Translations under genes and position numbers: made by a program | Shown: in pieces, positions 36,578 through 45,362 of the stretch | Layout: every line of letters starts with the position of its first letter | How positions within the stretch are numbered: position 1 is the first letter of the stretch | Assembly (NCBI GenBank): GCA_049802235.1 | Contig: JBARMB010000055.1 | Coordinates: forward strand, 1-64,000 | DNA length: 64,000 nucleotides | DNA from: VBDM01 sp049802235 | GTDB taxonomy: Bacteria > Pseudomonadota > Gammaproteobacteria > Burkholderiales > SG8-39 | Reading direction: 5' to 3' | The notes under the pieces: generated by a model | Told to the model about the DNA's origin: nothing | The model's database searches: none | The model's input: the letters and a program-made list of their open reading frames with translations, nothing else

Positions 36578-37816
36578 TTATGCGGCCATCCCCGCCGCAT
36601 GGCCCGAGGCCCAAGCCCATTGAAAGTTGTAGCCCCCGAGCCAGCCGGTGACGTCCACGACTTCGCCGATGAAATAGAGGCCCGGCACGGCGCGCGCCGC
36701 CATCGTCTGCTGCGAGAGCGCGTCGGTATCGACGCCGCCCAGCGTGACTTCGGCCTTGTCGAAGCCGAGCGTGCCCGAGGGCCGGATGCGCCAGTGCTTG
36801 AGCGTCTGCAAGATCGTCTCGATCGTGGCGTTCGGCAACTGCGCAAGCGGCTGCGTCCAGCCGTGCGCCTGGGCAAAACTCCGCGCGAAACGGCGCGGCA
36901 GGAAATCCGCCAGCAGCGTGCCGGGCGTCTGCCGGTCGTGCCGATGCGGCGCGAGCCACGCGAGCACATCGCGCCCGGGCAGCAGATCGATCTCGATGGC
37001 GCCGCGTCCGCCCGCAAACTGCCAGTACGAGGAAATCTGCAGGATCGCCGGCCCCGACAAGCCGCGATGCGTGATCAGCGCCGATTCGCGAAAGCTCGGC
37101 CAGCGTGCGTCGCGCGGCATTTCTGGGTCTCGCGGCGCGTCGGCGCACGAAGTGATCGCGTCGAACGAGGCGCCGGACAAGGCCCCGAACTGCGCCAGCC
37201 ACTCGGGTGCGGCCGCGAGCGGCACCAGCGCGGGCCTGGGCGGCACGACCGGCAGGCCGAACTGTTCGGCGATGCGGTAACCGAGCGGCGTTGCGCCGAT
37301 CCTGGGGATCGACAGACCGCCGGTCGCAACCGCGAGCGCGGCACTGCGGAATCTGCCTCGGGAGGTCGCGACCTCGAATCCCGGAGCGTCAACGCCCTCG
37401 ATCCGCGCAGTGCGCTCGACTCGTTCAACATGGGCCGGCATCGCCCAGCGCACGCCGGCCGCATCGCATTCGCGCTTGAGCATGTCGATGATCTGTTCCG
37501 CGCTGTCGTCGCAGAACAGTTGCCCGAGGGTTTTCTCGTGGTAGCGGATGCCGTGCCGCTCCACCAGCGCGATGAAGTCGCGCGGCGTGTAGCGCGAGAG
37601 GGCCGAGCGGCAGAACTGCGGATTGCGCGACAGAAAGGCGTCGGGCCGGCAGTGCAGGTTGGTGAAATTGCAGCGCCCGCCGCCCGAGATGCGGATCTTC
37701 TCGGCGAGCCTGGTTGCGTGCTCGACCAGCAGCACGCGCCGTCCCCGCTGCCCGGCCACCGCCGCGCACATCATCCCGGCCGCACCGGCGCCGAGAACAA
37801 TGAGATCGAAATCCAC
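36578..37816 (-). CDS. BaiN/HI0933-type NAD(P)/FAD flavoprotein
   Basis: A 412-residue flavoprotein. The N-terminal FAD loop is VLGAGAAGMMCA, followed by the family-specific KIRISGGGRCNFTN, TGGLSIPRIGATPLGY and, near the end, YFIGEVVDVTGWLGGYNFQWAWASG. The family (YhiN, HI0933, BaiN) contains putative oxidoreductases of unknown substrate; one member acts in bile-acid dehydroxylation. Full length. It is tail-to-tail with the FKBP gene. Confidence 0.92.
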   Translation of the reverse strand: MDFDLIVLGAGAAGMMCAAVAGQRGRRVLLVEHATRLAEKIRISGGGRCNFTNLHCRPDAFLSRNPQFCRSALSRYTPRDFIALVERHGIRYHEKTLGQLFCDDSAEQIIDMLKRECDAAGVRWAMPAHVERVERTARIEGVDAPGFEVATSRGRFRSAALAVATGGLSIPRIGATPLGYRIAEQFGLPVVPPRPALVPLAAAPEWLAQFGALSGASFDAITSCADAPRDPEMPRDARWPSFRESALITHRGLSGPAILQISSYWQFAGGRGAIEIDLLPGRDVLAWLAPHRHDRQTPGTLLADFLPRRFARSFAQAHGWTQPLAQLPNATIETILQTLKHWRIRPSGTLGFDKAEVTLGGVDTDALSQQTMAARAVPGLYFIGEVVDVTGWLGGYNFQWAWASGHAAGMAA

Positions 37817-37903
37817 GCGTCGCTCAGCCGTGCCGGGTGAGGAAGCGATCGAGTTGATCGGCGAAGCGCTTGCGATCGCCCTGATCGAGCGGCGCCGGCG
37901 GAA

Positions 37904-38317
37904 TCAATCGATGACCTTCGAGCGCAGCGCCTTCACCCGTCCGCGCCTCGTCTTGCCCTCGATGCGCCTCTCGCGCGAGGCGCGCGTCGGGCGGGTGGGT
38001 TTGCGCTTCCTCGGCACGGCCGCGGCGGCGGCGACGAGCGCGTGCAGCCGCGCGAGCGCCTCGGCGCGATTCATCCCCAGGCTCCGGTGCTGCTGCGCCT
38101 TGATGACGACCACGCCCGCGCGGGTGATGCGCTGATCGCCGCGCCCGAGCAGCCGCTGCTTCACCTCCTCGGGCAGCGACGAGGCGCGCACGTCGAAGCG
38201 CAAGTGGACGGCGTTCGAGACCTTGTTGACGTTCTGGCCGCCCGCTCCCTGGGCGCGCACCGCGGTGAGCTCGATTTCGCTCTCGGGGATCGTGAGGCGG
38301 GGGGATGTCCGTGACAT
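37904..38317 (-). CDS. arfB: Alternative ribosome-rescue factor ArfB
   Basis: A 137-residue peptidyl-tRNA hydrolase. The catalytic GGQ is in RAQGAGGQNVNKVSNAVHLRF near residue 27, and the C-terminal tail is strongly basic (RKRKPTRPTRASRERRIEGKTRRGR), the part that enters the empty mRNA channel of stalled ribosomes. Length and layout fit ArfB (YaeJ) rather than a release factor. It stands alone on the minus strand. Confidence 0.93.
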   Translation of the reverse strand: MSRTSPRLTIPESEIELTAVRAQGAGGQNVNKVSNAVHLRFDVRASSLPEEVKQRLLGRGDQRITRAGVVVIKAQQHRSLGMNRAEALARLHALVAAAAAVPRKRKPTRPTRASRERRIEGKTRRGRVKALRSKVID

Positions 38318-38414
38318 TGCGCAATTATCGTCCGCGCGGGCTTTATCCGCTTCGCCCGCAGGGATCGACGCGGTCAGTCGGAACGGATCGGGGCGCGGCG
38401 CGCCGGCCCGACGC

Positions 38415-38933
38415 TCAGGCGGGCTCTCTGAGCCTGGCTTCGAGCAGCGCGTGGAACCGGGCGAAGTCGGGCGCGCCGAGGTATTGCTGCACGATGTTGC
38501 CGCGCCGGTCGATGATGAAGGTGGTCGGGGTGAAGCGGACGTCGCCGAAGCTCCTCGCCGCGTCGCCCACCGGGTCGAGCGCCACCTTGAACGGCAGCCG
38601 GTTCCTCTCGGCGTAGTCGAGCACGCGGTTGGGCGGGTCGTAGCTCATCGCCACGGCGATGGTCTCGAAGCCCCGGTCGTGGTACTTGTTCCAGGTGTCG
38701 ATGATCTGAGGCATTTCGCCGACGCAGGGTTCGCAGGAAGTGGCCCAGAAGTTGACCATCACCACCTTGCCGCGCAGGCCGGCGGTGGTGAGGGTCTCGC
38801 CCTCGAGGGTGGTGAACCTGACCTGCGGCGCGGCCGGGGTCCGGAACAGCGCGAGCCACGCCGCGATCGCTATTGCGATTGCGATTGCGATTGCGGCCAC
38901 AACAAGGCTAATCTGTTTGATCGACAGTTTCAT
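38415..38933 (-). CDS. TlpA-like membrane-anchored thioredoxin
   Basis: A 172-residue protein with an N-terminal membrane anchor, which includes an alternating Ala-Ile run encoded by hexanucleotide repeats, and a thioredoxin fold. The redox motif is CEPC in VVMVNFWATSCEPCVGEM near residue 68, and the cis-Pro is in RFTPTTFIIDRRG. It should reduce periplasmic disulfides, for instance during cytochrome c maturation. It is divergent from a DUF4197 gene with only 12 bases between start codons. Confidence 0.9.
   Translation of the reverse strand: MKLSIKQISLVVAAIAIAIAIAIAAWLALFRTPAAPQVRFTTLEGETLTTAGLRGKVVMVNFWATSCEPCVGEMPQIIDTWNKYHDRGFETIAVAMSYDPPNRVLDYAERNRLPFKVALDPVGDAARSFGDVRFTPTTFIIDRRGNIVQQYLGAPDFARFHALLEARLREPA
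38863..38892 (-). repeat. Hexanucleotide repeat in the TlpA-like membrane anchor
   Basis: Five units of GCGATT or near variants (three exact, 38875-38892) encode the Ala-Ile run of the anchor on the minus strand. Change in unit number would lengthen or shorten the helix by two residues per unit without shifting the frame. Confidence 0.8.
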
Positions 38934-38945
38934 GGAGGGCGTTTC

Positions 38946-39629
38946 GTGAACCGCATTTTCTTCCTTTTCGCGGCACTTGTCATAGCAGACCAGGCATTCG
39001 CGGCCGGGCTCGCCGACTTGAGCAACCAGGACGCCGTCGCCGGTCTGAAGGAGGCGCTCACGCAAGGCTCGCAGGCGGCGGTGCGGCGCCTGGGCGTGGA
39101 GAACGGATTCTTCGGCAACGAGCGGGTGAAAATTCCTCTGCCCGAGTCGCTGAAAAAAGCCGAGAAGGTGATGCGCTCGGTCGGCATGGGCAGGCACGCC
39201 GACGAGCTGGTGCTGCGCATGAACCGGGCGGCGGAAGCCGCGGCGCCGGAAGCGAAGGCGCTGTTCGTCGATGCGGTGAAGAAAATGAGCGTGCAGGACG
39301 CGAAGGGCATCCTCACCGGAGGCGACGACGCCGCGACGCAGTACTTCAAGCGCACCGCCTCCGCACCGCTGGCGCAGACCTTCCTGCCGATCGTGAAGCA
39401 GGCGATGGAAAAGGTGAAGCTCGCCGAGGCTTACGACAACTACGCCGGGCGCGCGGCGAGGTTCGGCCTGCTGAAGGGTGAGGACGCGAACCTGGAAAAC
39501 TACGTCACGCGCAAGACGCTCGACGGGCTGTTCCTCGTGGTCGCCGAGGAGGAGAAGAAAATCCGCCACGACCCGGTGGGCGCGGCGAGCAGCATCATCA
39601 GCAAGGTGTTCGGGGCGCTCAGGCAGTAG
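38946..39629 (+). CDS. DUF4197 family exported protein
   Basis: A 227-residue protein with a signal peptide (FFLFAALVIADQAFAA) and a helical domain. GLKEALTQGSQAAVRRLGVENGFFGNERVKIPLPESLKKAE is the DUF4197 signature, and MSVQDAKGILTGGDDAATQYFKR and TRKTLDGLFLVVAEEEKKIR follow. Function unknown; periplasmic or surface location is likely. GTG 38946 has GGAGGG six bases upstream, itself inside the start region of the divergent tlpA-like gene. Confidence 0.88.
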   Translation: MNRIFFLFAALVIADQAFAAGLADLSNQDAVAGLKEALTQGSQAAVRRLGVENGFFGNERVKIPLPESLKKAEKVMRSVGMGRHADELVLRMNRAAEAAAPEAKALFVDAVKKMSVQDAKGILTGGDDAATQYFKRTASAPLAQTFLPIVKQAMEKVKLAEAYDNYAGRAARFGLLKGEDANLENYVTRKTLDGLFLVVAEEEKKIRHDPVGAASSIISKVFGALRQ

Positions 39630-39671
39630 CTCCGGCCCGGCCTTGCACTGCCGTATTACTCCCTAAGACCG

Positions 39672-40355
39672 TCAATAAAAGATCTCGGTCCTCGGCTCGC
39701 CGCGCGAAATCTCGTGCAACGCGCGCCAGACAAGATTGGCCGCCTTCTGCAGTCCCGCCCTGGACATCAGCGTCTGGTCGGCGTAATCGCCGGCCTCGGT
39801 AGCCGCGCCGCGCAGGTCGACGATCGAGATGCGCGCCTCGATCGCGCGGCGCAGGATGCGGTCGTTGAAGATCGCGAGCGCCGCGGCAGCGGCGCGCTGG
39901 CGCACGGGCTCGGCGTACCGCGGCAGCCACATGGTGCAGACCACCGTCGGCAGGCGGGTCGCCTGCGCGACGTGGATGAGGCCCGCGACCACATCCTCGA
40001 ACTGATCTGCGGCGAAAGACAGCCGCGCGAGCCCCTCCTGATACGAAGCCGGCTGGCCTTCGAGCAGCCCGCTGTTCGCGATCGCGCGATTGCCCTCAAT
40101 GCTGATCAGGACATGCGTCGCGTCGGCCGGGAATTCCAGCACCCGCGAGCGCCTGATCAGATCGCCCGCCGGCAAAATCGTGAGTTTCCACGATGGGTCC
40201 GCGCCCGGCCTCAGCTTGCCCTCCAGGGCTCCCGCGCCTTGCCCGCGCAGGCTGGCGAGGTTTCCGAGCGCGTCGCCGATCAGCACGACATGGCGGATGG
40301 CCGGCTCCCCGACGGCAGGTCCCGTGGGTAATGCCGGGGCATCATTTTGACTCAT
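39672..40355 (-). CDS. SGNH-hydrolase-like protein with degenerate active site
   Basis: A 227-residue protein with the SGNH layout: HVVLIGDALGN near residue 28, THVLISIEGNRAI near residue 87, and a C-terminal segment DQTLMSRAGLQKAANLVWRAL. In active members these blocks read GDS, GGND and DxxH. Here the nucleophile Ser is Ala29, the GND block is EGNR and no catalytic DxxH is evident. I infer a non-hydrolytic relative, perhaps binding rather than cleaving. It is convergent with the DUF4197 gene. Confidence 0.65.
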   Translation of the reverse strand: MSQNDAPALPTGPAVGEPAIRHVVLIGDALGNLASLRGQGAGALEGKLRPGADPSWKLTILPAGDLIRRSRVLEFPADATHVLISIEGNRAIANSGLLEGQPASYQEGLARLSFAADQFEDVVAGLIHVAQATRLPTVVCTMWLPRYAEPVRQRAAAAALAIFNDRILRRAIEARISIVDLRGAATEAGDYADQTLMSRAGLQKAANLVWRALHEISRGEPRTEIFY

Positions 40356-40454
40356 GAGCCGAACCCTGTTCGATCACCGGCGGCCAGGATCGCGGTGAAG
40401 GGTAAAGGATACCTGCTTGCGGCGCGAAATCAACCGCGCTTGCCGGGAACCCCT

Positions 40455-43169
40455 CTAATGCGCTTTTTCCCAATTCGGCCCCGAGCCGACATCCACCACC
40501 AGCGGCACTTTCAGCGCCGCCACGCCGCCCATCAGCTTCGGCAACTCGGCCTTCACGCGCTCGAGTTCCGCGTCCGGCACTTCGAGCACCAGCTCGTCGT
40601 GCACCTGCATGATGAGCCTGGTCGCGAGCCGGTCGCGGTCGAGCCAGTCCTGCACCGCGAGCATGGAGAGCTTGATCAGGTCGGCGGCGGTGCCCTGCAT
40701 CGGCGCGTTGATCGCGGCGCGCTCGGCGCCGCCGCGGCGCGCGGGATTGGAGCTTTTGATCTCCGGCAGCCACAGGCGGCGGCCGAAGAGGGTCTCGACG
40801 CAGCCGGTCTCGCGCGCCGAGGCCTTTGTGCCGTCCATGAATTTCTTCACGCCCGGGTAGCGGGTGAAGTAGCTGGCGATATAGGCGTCGGCCACCGCGC
40901 GCTCCAGGCCCAGTTGCTGCGCCAGGCCGAACGCCGACATGCCGTAGATGAGGCCGAAGTTGATCACATTGGCGTAGCGCCGCTCCTCGGGCGTGACCTC
41001 CTTCAACTCGCGCCCGAAAACCTCCGCCGCGGTGGCGCGGTGAACGTCCTCGCCCGCCGCGAAGGCGCGCAGCAGATTCTCGTCGCCGGAGAGGTGCGCC
41101 ATGATGCGCAGCTCGATCTGCGAATAGTCGGCGCTGACGATGGCGTGGCCGGGCGGCGCGACGAAGGCTTCGCGGATGCGCCGGCCTTCTGCCGTCCTCA
41201 CCGGAATGTTCTGCAGGTTGGGATCGTTCGAGGCGAGGCGCCCGGTCACCGCGGTCGCCTGGGCGTAATTGGTGTGCACGCGCCCGGTTTTCGGATTCAC
41301 CATGCGCGGCAGCTTGTCGGTGTAGGTCGATTTCAGTTTCGAGATTTCGCGGTAATCGAGCAGCAGCTTTGCGAGCGGGTGATCGAGAGCCAGCTTCTCC
41401 AGCACCTCCTCGTCGGTCGAGGGCGCGCCGGAAGGCGTCTTCTTGATCACCGGCATGCCCTTGCGCTCGAAAAAAATTTCGGCGATCTGCTTCGGCGAAC
41501 CGAGGTTGAACGGCTGCCCGGCCTCCTTGTGCGCCTTGTGCTCCAGCTCCATCATCTTCATGCCGAGCTCGCGTCCCTGCGCTTCGAGCTGCCCGGCATC
41601 GATCAGCACGCCGTTGCGCTCCATGCGAAACAGCACTTCGCGCACCGGGATCTCGATGGCGCTGTAGACGTACGCGAGTTTCGCGTCGGCCTCGACCCTC
41701 GGGTAGAGCGCGTGGTGCAGCTGTAGCGTGATATCGGCGTCCTCGGCGGCATATTCGGTGGCGCGGGCGACATCCACCTGGTCGAAGGAGATGCGCTGCG
41801 CGCCGCTGCCGGTGACCTCGTCGTAGGTGATGGTCTTCACGCCCAGATGGCGCAAGGCGAGGCTGTCCATGTCGTGGCGCGCGTGGCTCTCGATCACGTA
41901 GGACTCGAGCAGCGTGTCGTGCACGATGCCGGCGAGCGCGACGCCGTGGTTGGCAAGCACGTGCTGGTCGTACTTGATGTTCTGCCCCAGCTTCCGGTGC
42001 CGGTCGCTCTCGAGCCAGGGCTTGAGAATGGCGAGCGCCGCCTCGACGCCGATCTGCTGCGGCACGCCGGCGTAGTTGTGCGCCAGCGGCACGTAGGCGG
42101 CGTGGCCGGCCACGGTCGCGAACGACATGCCGACCAATTGCGCCTGCATCGGCTCGAGGCTGGTGGTCTCGGTGTCGAACGAGGTCAGCGCCGCGGATTC
42201 GATGGTGCGCAGCCAGCTTTTGAGTTCCGCCTCGGTGAGCACGGTGTCGTAGCTGCGGAACACGGGACTCGCCGCCATGGCGGCGGGCGCTGCATCCGCG
42301 CTCGCCATTGAAGAATCGGCGCCGCGTTGCACGTCCTTCAGCCAGCTCTTGAAGCCGAAGCGGCTGAACAATTCCGCGAGGCGCTGCTCGTCGCGCGGCG
42401 CGGGCTTCAGGTCCTCGGGCCGGAACGGCAGCTTCACGTCGCATTTGACCGCGAGGAGCTGCTTTCCCTTCGGCAGCCAATCGAGCGACCGGCGCAAATT
42501 CTCGCCGACGACGCCGCCGATTTCGGCCGCGTGCGCCACCACTTCGTCGAGCGAGCCGTATTGCGACAGCCACTTCACCGCCGTCTTGGGGCCGACCTTG
42601 TCCACGCCGGGGACGTTGTCGACGCTGTCGCCGACGAGCGTCAGGTAATCGAGCATGCGATCGGGCTCGACGCCGAATTTCGCTTTCACGCCGTCCGGGT
42701 CGAGGCGCTCGTTGGTCATGGTGTTGACCAGCGTGACGCTGTCGTTGACGAGCTGCGCGAGGTCCTTGTCGCCGGTGGAGACGATGGTGCGCACGCCGTG
42801 CTTCCCGGCTTCGAGCGCGAGTGTGCCGATGACGTCGTCGGCCTCGACGCCCTCGATCATCAGCAGCGGCAGACCGAGCGCGCGGATCGACTCGTGCAGC
42901 GGCTCGATCTGGCCGGCGAGGTCATCCGGCATCGGCGGGCGGTGCGCCTTGTATTCTGCATAGAGATCGTCGCGGAAGGTCCTGCCCCTGGCGTCGAACA
43001 CGCAGGCGACGTAGTCCGCCTTGTGGTCGCTGAGCAGGCGTCGTAGCATGTTCAGCACGCCGTAGATCGCGCCGGTCGGCTCGCCCGCGGCGTTGCGCAG
43101 GTCGGGCAACGCGTGGAAAGCCCGATACAGGTACGACGACCCGTCAACCAGCAGCAGCGTTTTTTCCAA
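40455..43169 (-). CDS. polA: DNA polymerase I
   Basis: A 904-residue three-domain polymerase. The 5'-nuclease domain (1-290) has LLLVDGSSYLYRAFHAL and ADDVIGTLA. The 3'-5' exonuclease domain (about 310-500) keeps FDTETTSL, so proofreading is likely. The polymerase domain has motif A ADYSQIELRIMAHLS, motif B RRYANVINFGLIYGMS and motif C MQVHDELVLEV. It fills repair gaps and removes RNA primers. The start is eight bases from the divergent LOG gene. Confidence 0.97.
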   Translation of the reverse strand: MEKTLLLVDGSSYLYRAFHALPDLRNAAGEPTGAIYGVLNMLRRLLSDHKADYVACVFDARGRTFRDDLYAEYKAHRPPMPDDLAGQIEPLHESIRALGLPLLMIEGVEADDVIGTLALEAGKHGVRTIVSTGDKDLAQLVNDSVTLVNTMTNERLDPDGVKAKFGVEPDRMLDYLTLVGDSVDNVPGVDKVGPKTAVKWLSQYGSLDEVVAHAAEIGGVVGENLRRSLDWLPKGKQLLAVKCDVKLPFRPEDLKPAPRDEQRLAELFSRFGFKSWLKDVQRGADSSMASADAAPAAMAASPVFRSYDTVLTEAELKSWLRTIESAALTSFDTETTSLEPMQAQLVGMSFATVAGHAAYVPLAHNYAGVPQQIGVEAALAILKPWLESDRHRKLGQNIKYDQHVLANHGVALAGIVHDTLLESYVIESHARHDMDSLALRHLGVKTITYDEVTGSGAQRISFDQVDVARATEYAAEDADITLQLHHALYPRVEADAKLAYVYSAIEIPVREVLFRMERNGVLIDAGQLEAQGRELGMKMMELEHKAHKEAGQPFNLGSPKQIAEIFFERKGMPVIKKTPSGAPSTDEEVLEKLALDHPLAKLLLDYREISKLKSTYTDKLPRMVNPKTGRVHTNYAQATAVTGRLASNDPNLQNIPVRTAEGRRIREAFVAPPGHAIVSADYSQIELRIMAHLSGDENLLRAFAAGEDVHRATAAEVFGRELKEVTPEERRYANVINFGLIYGMSAFGLAQQLGLERAVADAYIASYFTRYPGVKKFMDGTKASARETGCVETLFGRRLWLPEIKSSNPARRGGAERAAINAPMQGTAADLIKLSMLAVQDWLDRDRLATRLIMQVHDELVLEVPDAELERVKAELPKLMGGVAALKVPLVVDVGSGPNWEKAH

Positions 43170-43177
43170 GGGACTCT

Positions 43178-43897
43178 ATGAGCGACAAGATTCCGAAACC
43201 GATCGACGCCGCGTCGCGGGCCGTCTACACCGCCGACGAAGCCTGGCATCTGTTCCGCATTATGTCAGAATTCGTCGAGGCCACCGAGCGGCTGAACGAG
43301 ATCCGGCCGGCGGTGAGCGTGTTCGGCAGCGCCCGCACTCCCGCCGGGCATCCGTACTACGAACTCGCGGAGAAAATCGCGCGCCTGCTCTCCGACGCCG
43401 GCTTCTCGGTAGTCTCGGGCGGCGGTCCCGGCGTCATGGAGGCCACCAACCGCGGCGCGCACTTCGGCCGCTCGCCTTCGGTGGGACTCAACATCGAGCT
43501 GCCGCGCGAGCAGTTCGGCAACACCTACCAGGACATCGCGCTTGCGTTCCGGCATTTTTTCGCGCGCAAGGCGATGTTCGTGAAATGCGCCAGCGCCTTC
43601 GTTTTTCTTCCCGGCGGCTTCGGTTCCCTGGACGAGCTCACCGAGGTCCTGACGCTGATCCAGACGGGAAAAAGCGCGCGCATCCCGGTGATCCTGGTGC
43701 ACGGGCCGTTCTGGCGCAGTCTGCTCGACTGGTTCCGCGAGCGGCTGGTCGGCGAGAAAATGATCAGCCCGGAAGACATGGACCTGATCCAGGTGATCGA
43801 CGACCCGCAGGCGGTCGTGGATGCGATCTTCAAGCATTACGAGCATCGCAGCTTTCAGCCGCTGCCGTCCGAGCGCGAGACCCTGCTCAATCTCTAG
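43178..43897 (+). CDS. LOG-family Rossmann-fold protein (TIGR00730)
   Basis: A 239-residue protein with SVFGSARTPAGHPYYELAEKIA, VVSGGGPGVMEATNRGAH and FLPGGFGSLDELTEVLTLIQT, the GGGxGxME and PGGxGTxxE motifs of the lysine-decarboxylase-like LOG family. Members hydrolyse nucleoside 5'-monophosphates of cytokinin type or purine nucleotides to release the base. The G-S in PGGFGSLDE replaces the usual G-T. It is divergent from polA and followed by a DUF2782 gene. Confidence 0.9.
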   Translation: MSDKIPKPIDAASRAVYTADEAWHLFRIMSEFVEATERLNEIRPAVSVFGSARTPAGHPYYELAEKIARLLSDAGFSVVSGGGPGVMEATNRGAHFGRSPSVGLNIELPREQFGNTYQDIALAFRHFFARKAMFVKCASAFVFLPGGFGSLDELTEVLTLIQTGKSARIPVILVHGPFWRSLLDWFRERLVGEKMISPEDMDLIQVIDDPQAVVDAIFKHYEHRSFQPLPSERETLLNL

Positions 43898-43971
43898 ACA
43901 CCCATCCTTGCGCCCGCGGGGCCGCATCGATTCTGCTAAACTGGTCGGGCAAAGGATTGCTTCGCCATCTC

Positions 43972-44298
43972 ATGCTGCGCCGAATTCTCTTCCTGATCCT
44001 GCTTGGCGCCGCGCTGCCGCTGGCGGCACAACGGCCGCCCGGGCTCGAGCCGCTCCCGGAGCCGCCGCCCCCCCCGCCGGGGGTCGCGACCGATCAGCCG
44101 GGCGAGCCGCCGGTGACCATCGAGCCGGGCAAAGGCGGGCAGACCGAAGAGCAGGTGATCAACGGCCAGCACGTCGTGCGCGTGACCACGCCCTCGGGCA
44201 ACGTCTATTACCTCATCGAAGCCCTCGGTGACGGGCTGAGGAACCAAAGCCTCGATAGCGGCGTGCGGGTTCCGCTCTGGGTGATTCACCAGTTTTGA
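43972..44298 (+). CDS. DUF2782 family exported protein
   Basis: A 108-residue protein with a signal peptide (LRRILFLILLGAALPLAA), a Pro-rich linker (LPEPPPPPPG) and the DUF2782 domain, EQVINGQHVVRVTTPSGNVYYLIEALGDG. Function unknown. It is regularly found next to polA and thrB in betaproteobacteria. ATG 43972 is chosen because it starts the signal peptide; the upstream frame is an overlap with the LOG gene. Confidence 0.88.
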   Translation: MLRRILFLILLGAALPLAAQRPPGLEPLPEPPPPPPGVATDQPGEPPVTIEPGKGGQTEEQVINGQHVVRVTTPSGNVYYLIEALGDGLRNQSLDSGVRVPLWVIHQF

Positions 44299-44353
44299 TA
44301 CCGGCGGCTGCGCGGGCGGCTGCGCCCGCCATCGCCGTGTCCGTGTAACAGCC

Positions 44354-45304
44354 ATGTCCGTCTTTACGCGCGTTACCACCGACGAAGTCTCCGCCTGGCT
44401 GAAGCGCTACGCCATCGGCACGCTCGTCGACCTGCAGGGCATCGCCGCGGGCATCGAGAACAGCAATTACTTCGTCACCACGACGCACGGCCGCTTCGTG
44501 CTGACGCTGTTCGAGAAGCTGACCGCGGCGGAGCTGCCGTTCTACCTCGATCTCATGGCGCACCTTGCGCGCCACGGCATTCCCTGCCCGGCGCCGGTCG
44601 CCGACCAGGACAACAACACCCTCGGCGTGCTGAAAGGCAAACCCGCCACTCTGGTCACCTGTCTGCCGGGCGCGCCGGTATTGGCGCCGCAGGCGCGCCA
44701 CTGCGCTCTGGTCGGGGCGATGCTCGCCGACATGCACCTTGCCGGCCGCGGCTGCACCGGAGGGCTGGAGAATCCGCGCGGAGCGCCATGGTGGCGCGAG
44801 GCGGCGTCGAAAGTGATGCCGTTCCTGGACCCCCGACGCAAGGAATTGCTCGGGTCCGAACTCGAGTTCCAGTCGCGCTTCCGCTTCGCGGAGCTGCCGC
44901 GGGGGCCGATCCATGCCGACCTGTTCCGCGACAATGTGCTGTTCGACGGCGAACCGCAGTCGGCGAAAATCGGCGGCGTGATCGACTTCTACTTCGCCGG
45001 CGTCGATGCGCTGCTGTTCGACGTCGCGGTGACGGTGAACGACTGGTGCATCGATGCCTCCGGCGAGATCGACGCCGCGCGCGGCGAGGCGCTGCTTGCG
45101 GCCTATCGCGCCACGCGCGAGCTTACGTCGGTCGAGCGCGACGCCTGGCCGGTGATGCTGCGCGCAGCGGCGCTGCGCTTCTGGCTGTCGCGGCTGTACG
45201 ATTTCTACCTGCCGCGCCCCGGGGAACTCACTCATGCGCATGATCCGGAGCATTTCCGCCGCGTGCTCGAGGCGCGCCGGGAGCGCGCATTTCCGCTTGC
45301 CTGA
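44354..45304 (+). CDS. thrB: Homoserine kinase, aminoglycoside-phosphotransferase fold
   Basis: A 316-residue ThrB of the betaproteobacterial/Pseudomonas type, not the GHMP type. GIAAGIENSNYFVTTTHGRFVLTLFE is the nucleotide-loop region. GPIHADLFRDNVLFDG near residue 190 holds the catalytic Asp, and GGVIDFYFAGVDALLFDVAV the metal Asp. It phosphorylates homoserine toward threonine, the branch that competes with metX upstream in this window. A 58-base gap separates it from the membrane protein downstream. Confidence 0.95.
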   Translation: MSVFTRVTTDEVSAWLKRYAIGTLVDLQGIAAGIENSNYFVTTTHGRFVLTLFEKLTAAELPFYLDLMAHLARHGIPCPAPVADQDNNTLGVLKGKPATLVTCLPGAPVLAPQARHCALVGAMLADMHLAGRGCTGGLENPRGAPWWREAASKVMPFLDPRRKELLGSELEFQSRFRFAELPRGPIHADLFRDNVLFDGEPQSAKIGGVIDFYFAGVDALLFDVAVTVNDWCIDASGEIDAARGEALLAAYRATRELTSVERDAWPVMLRAAALRFWLSRLYDFYLPRPGELTHAHDPEHFRRVLEARRERAFPLA

Positions 45305-45362
45305 GTGCGGCCGCAGCGCCACACTTCCGGTTTCACTGATGATTGAATTGCGGACCTAGGCG

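Noticed and set aside
37827..37910. 26-codon ORF starting with TTG at the arfB stop
   Set aside because: Codon use looks protein-like, but there is no ribosome-binding evidence and no recognisable family.
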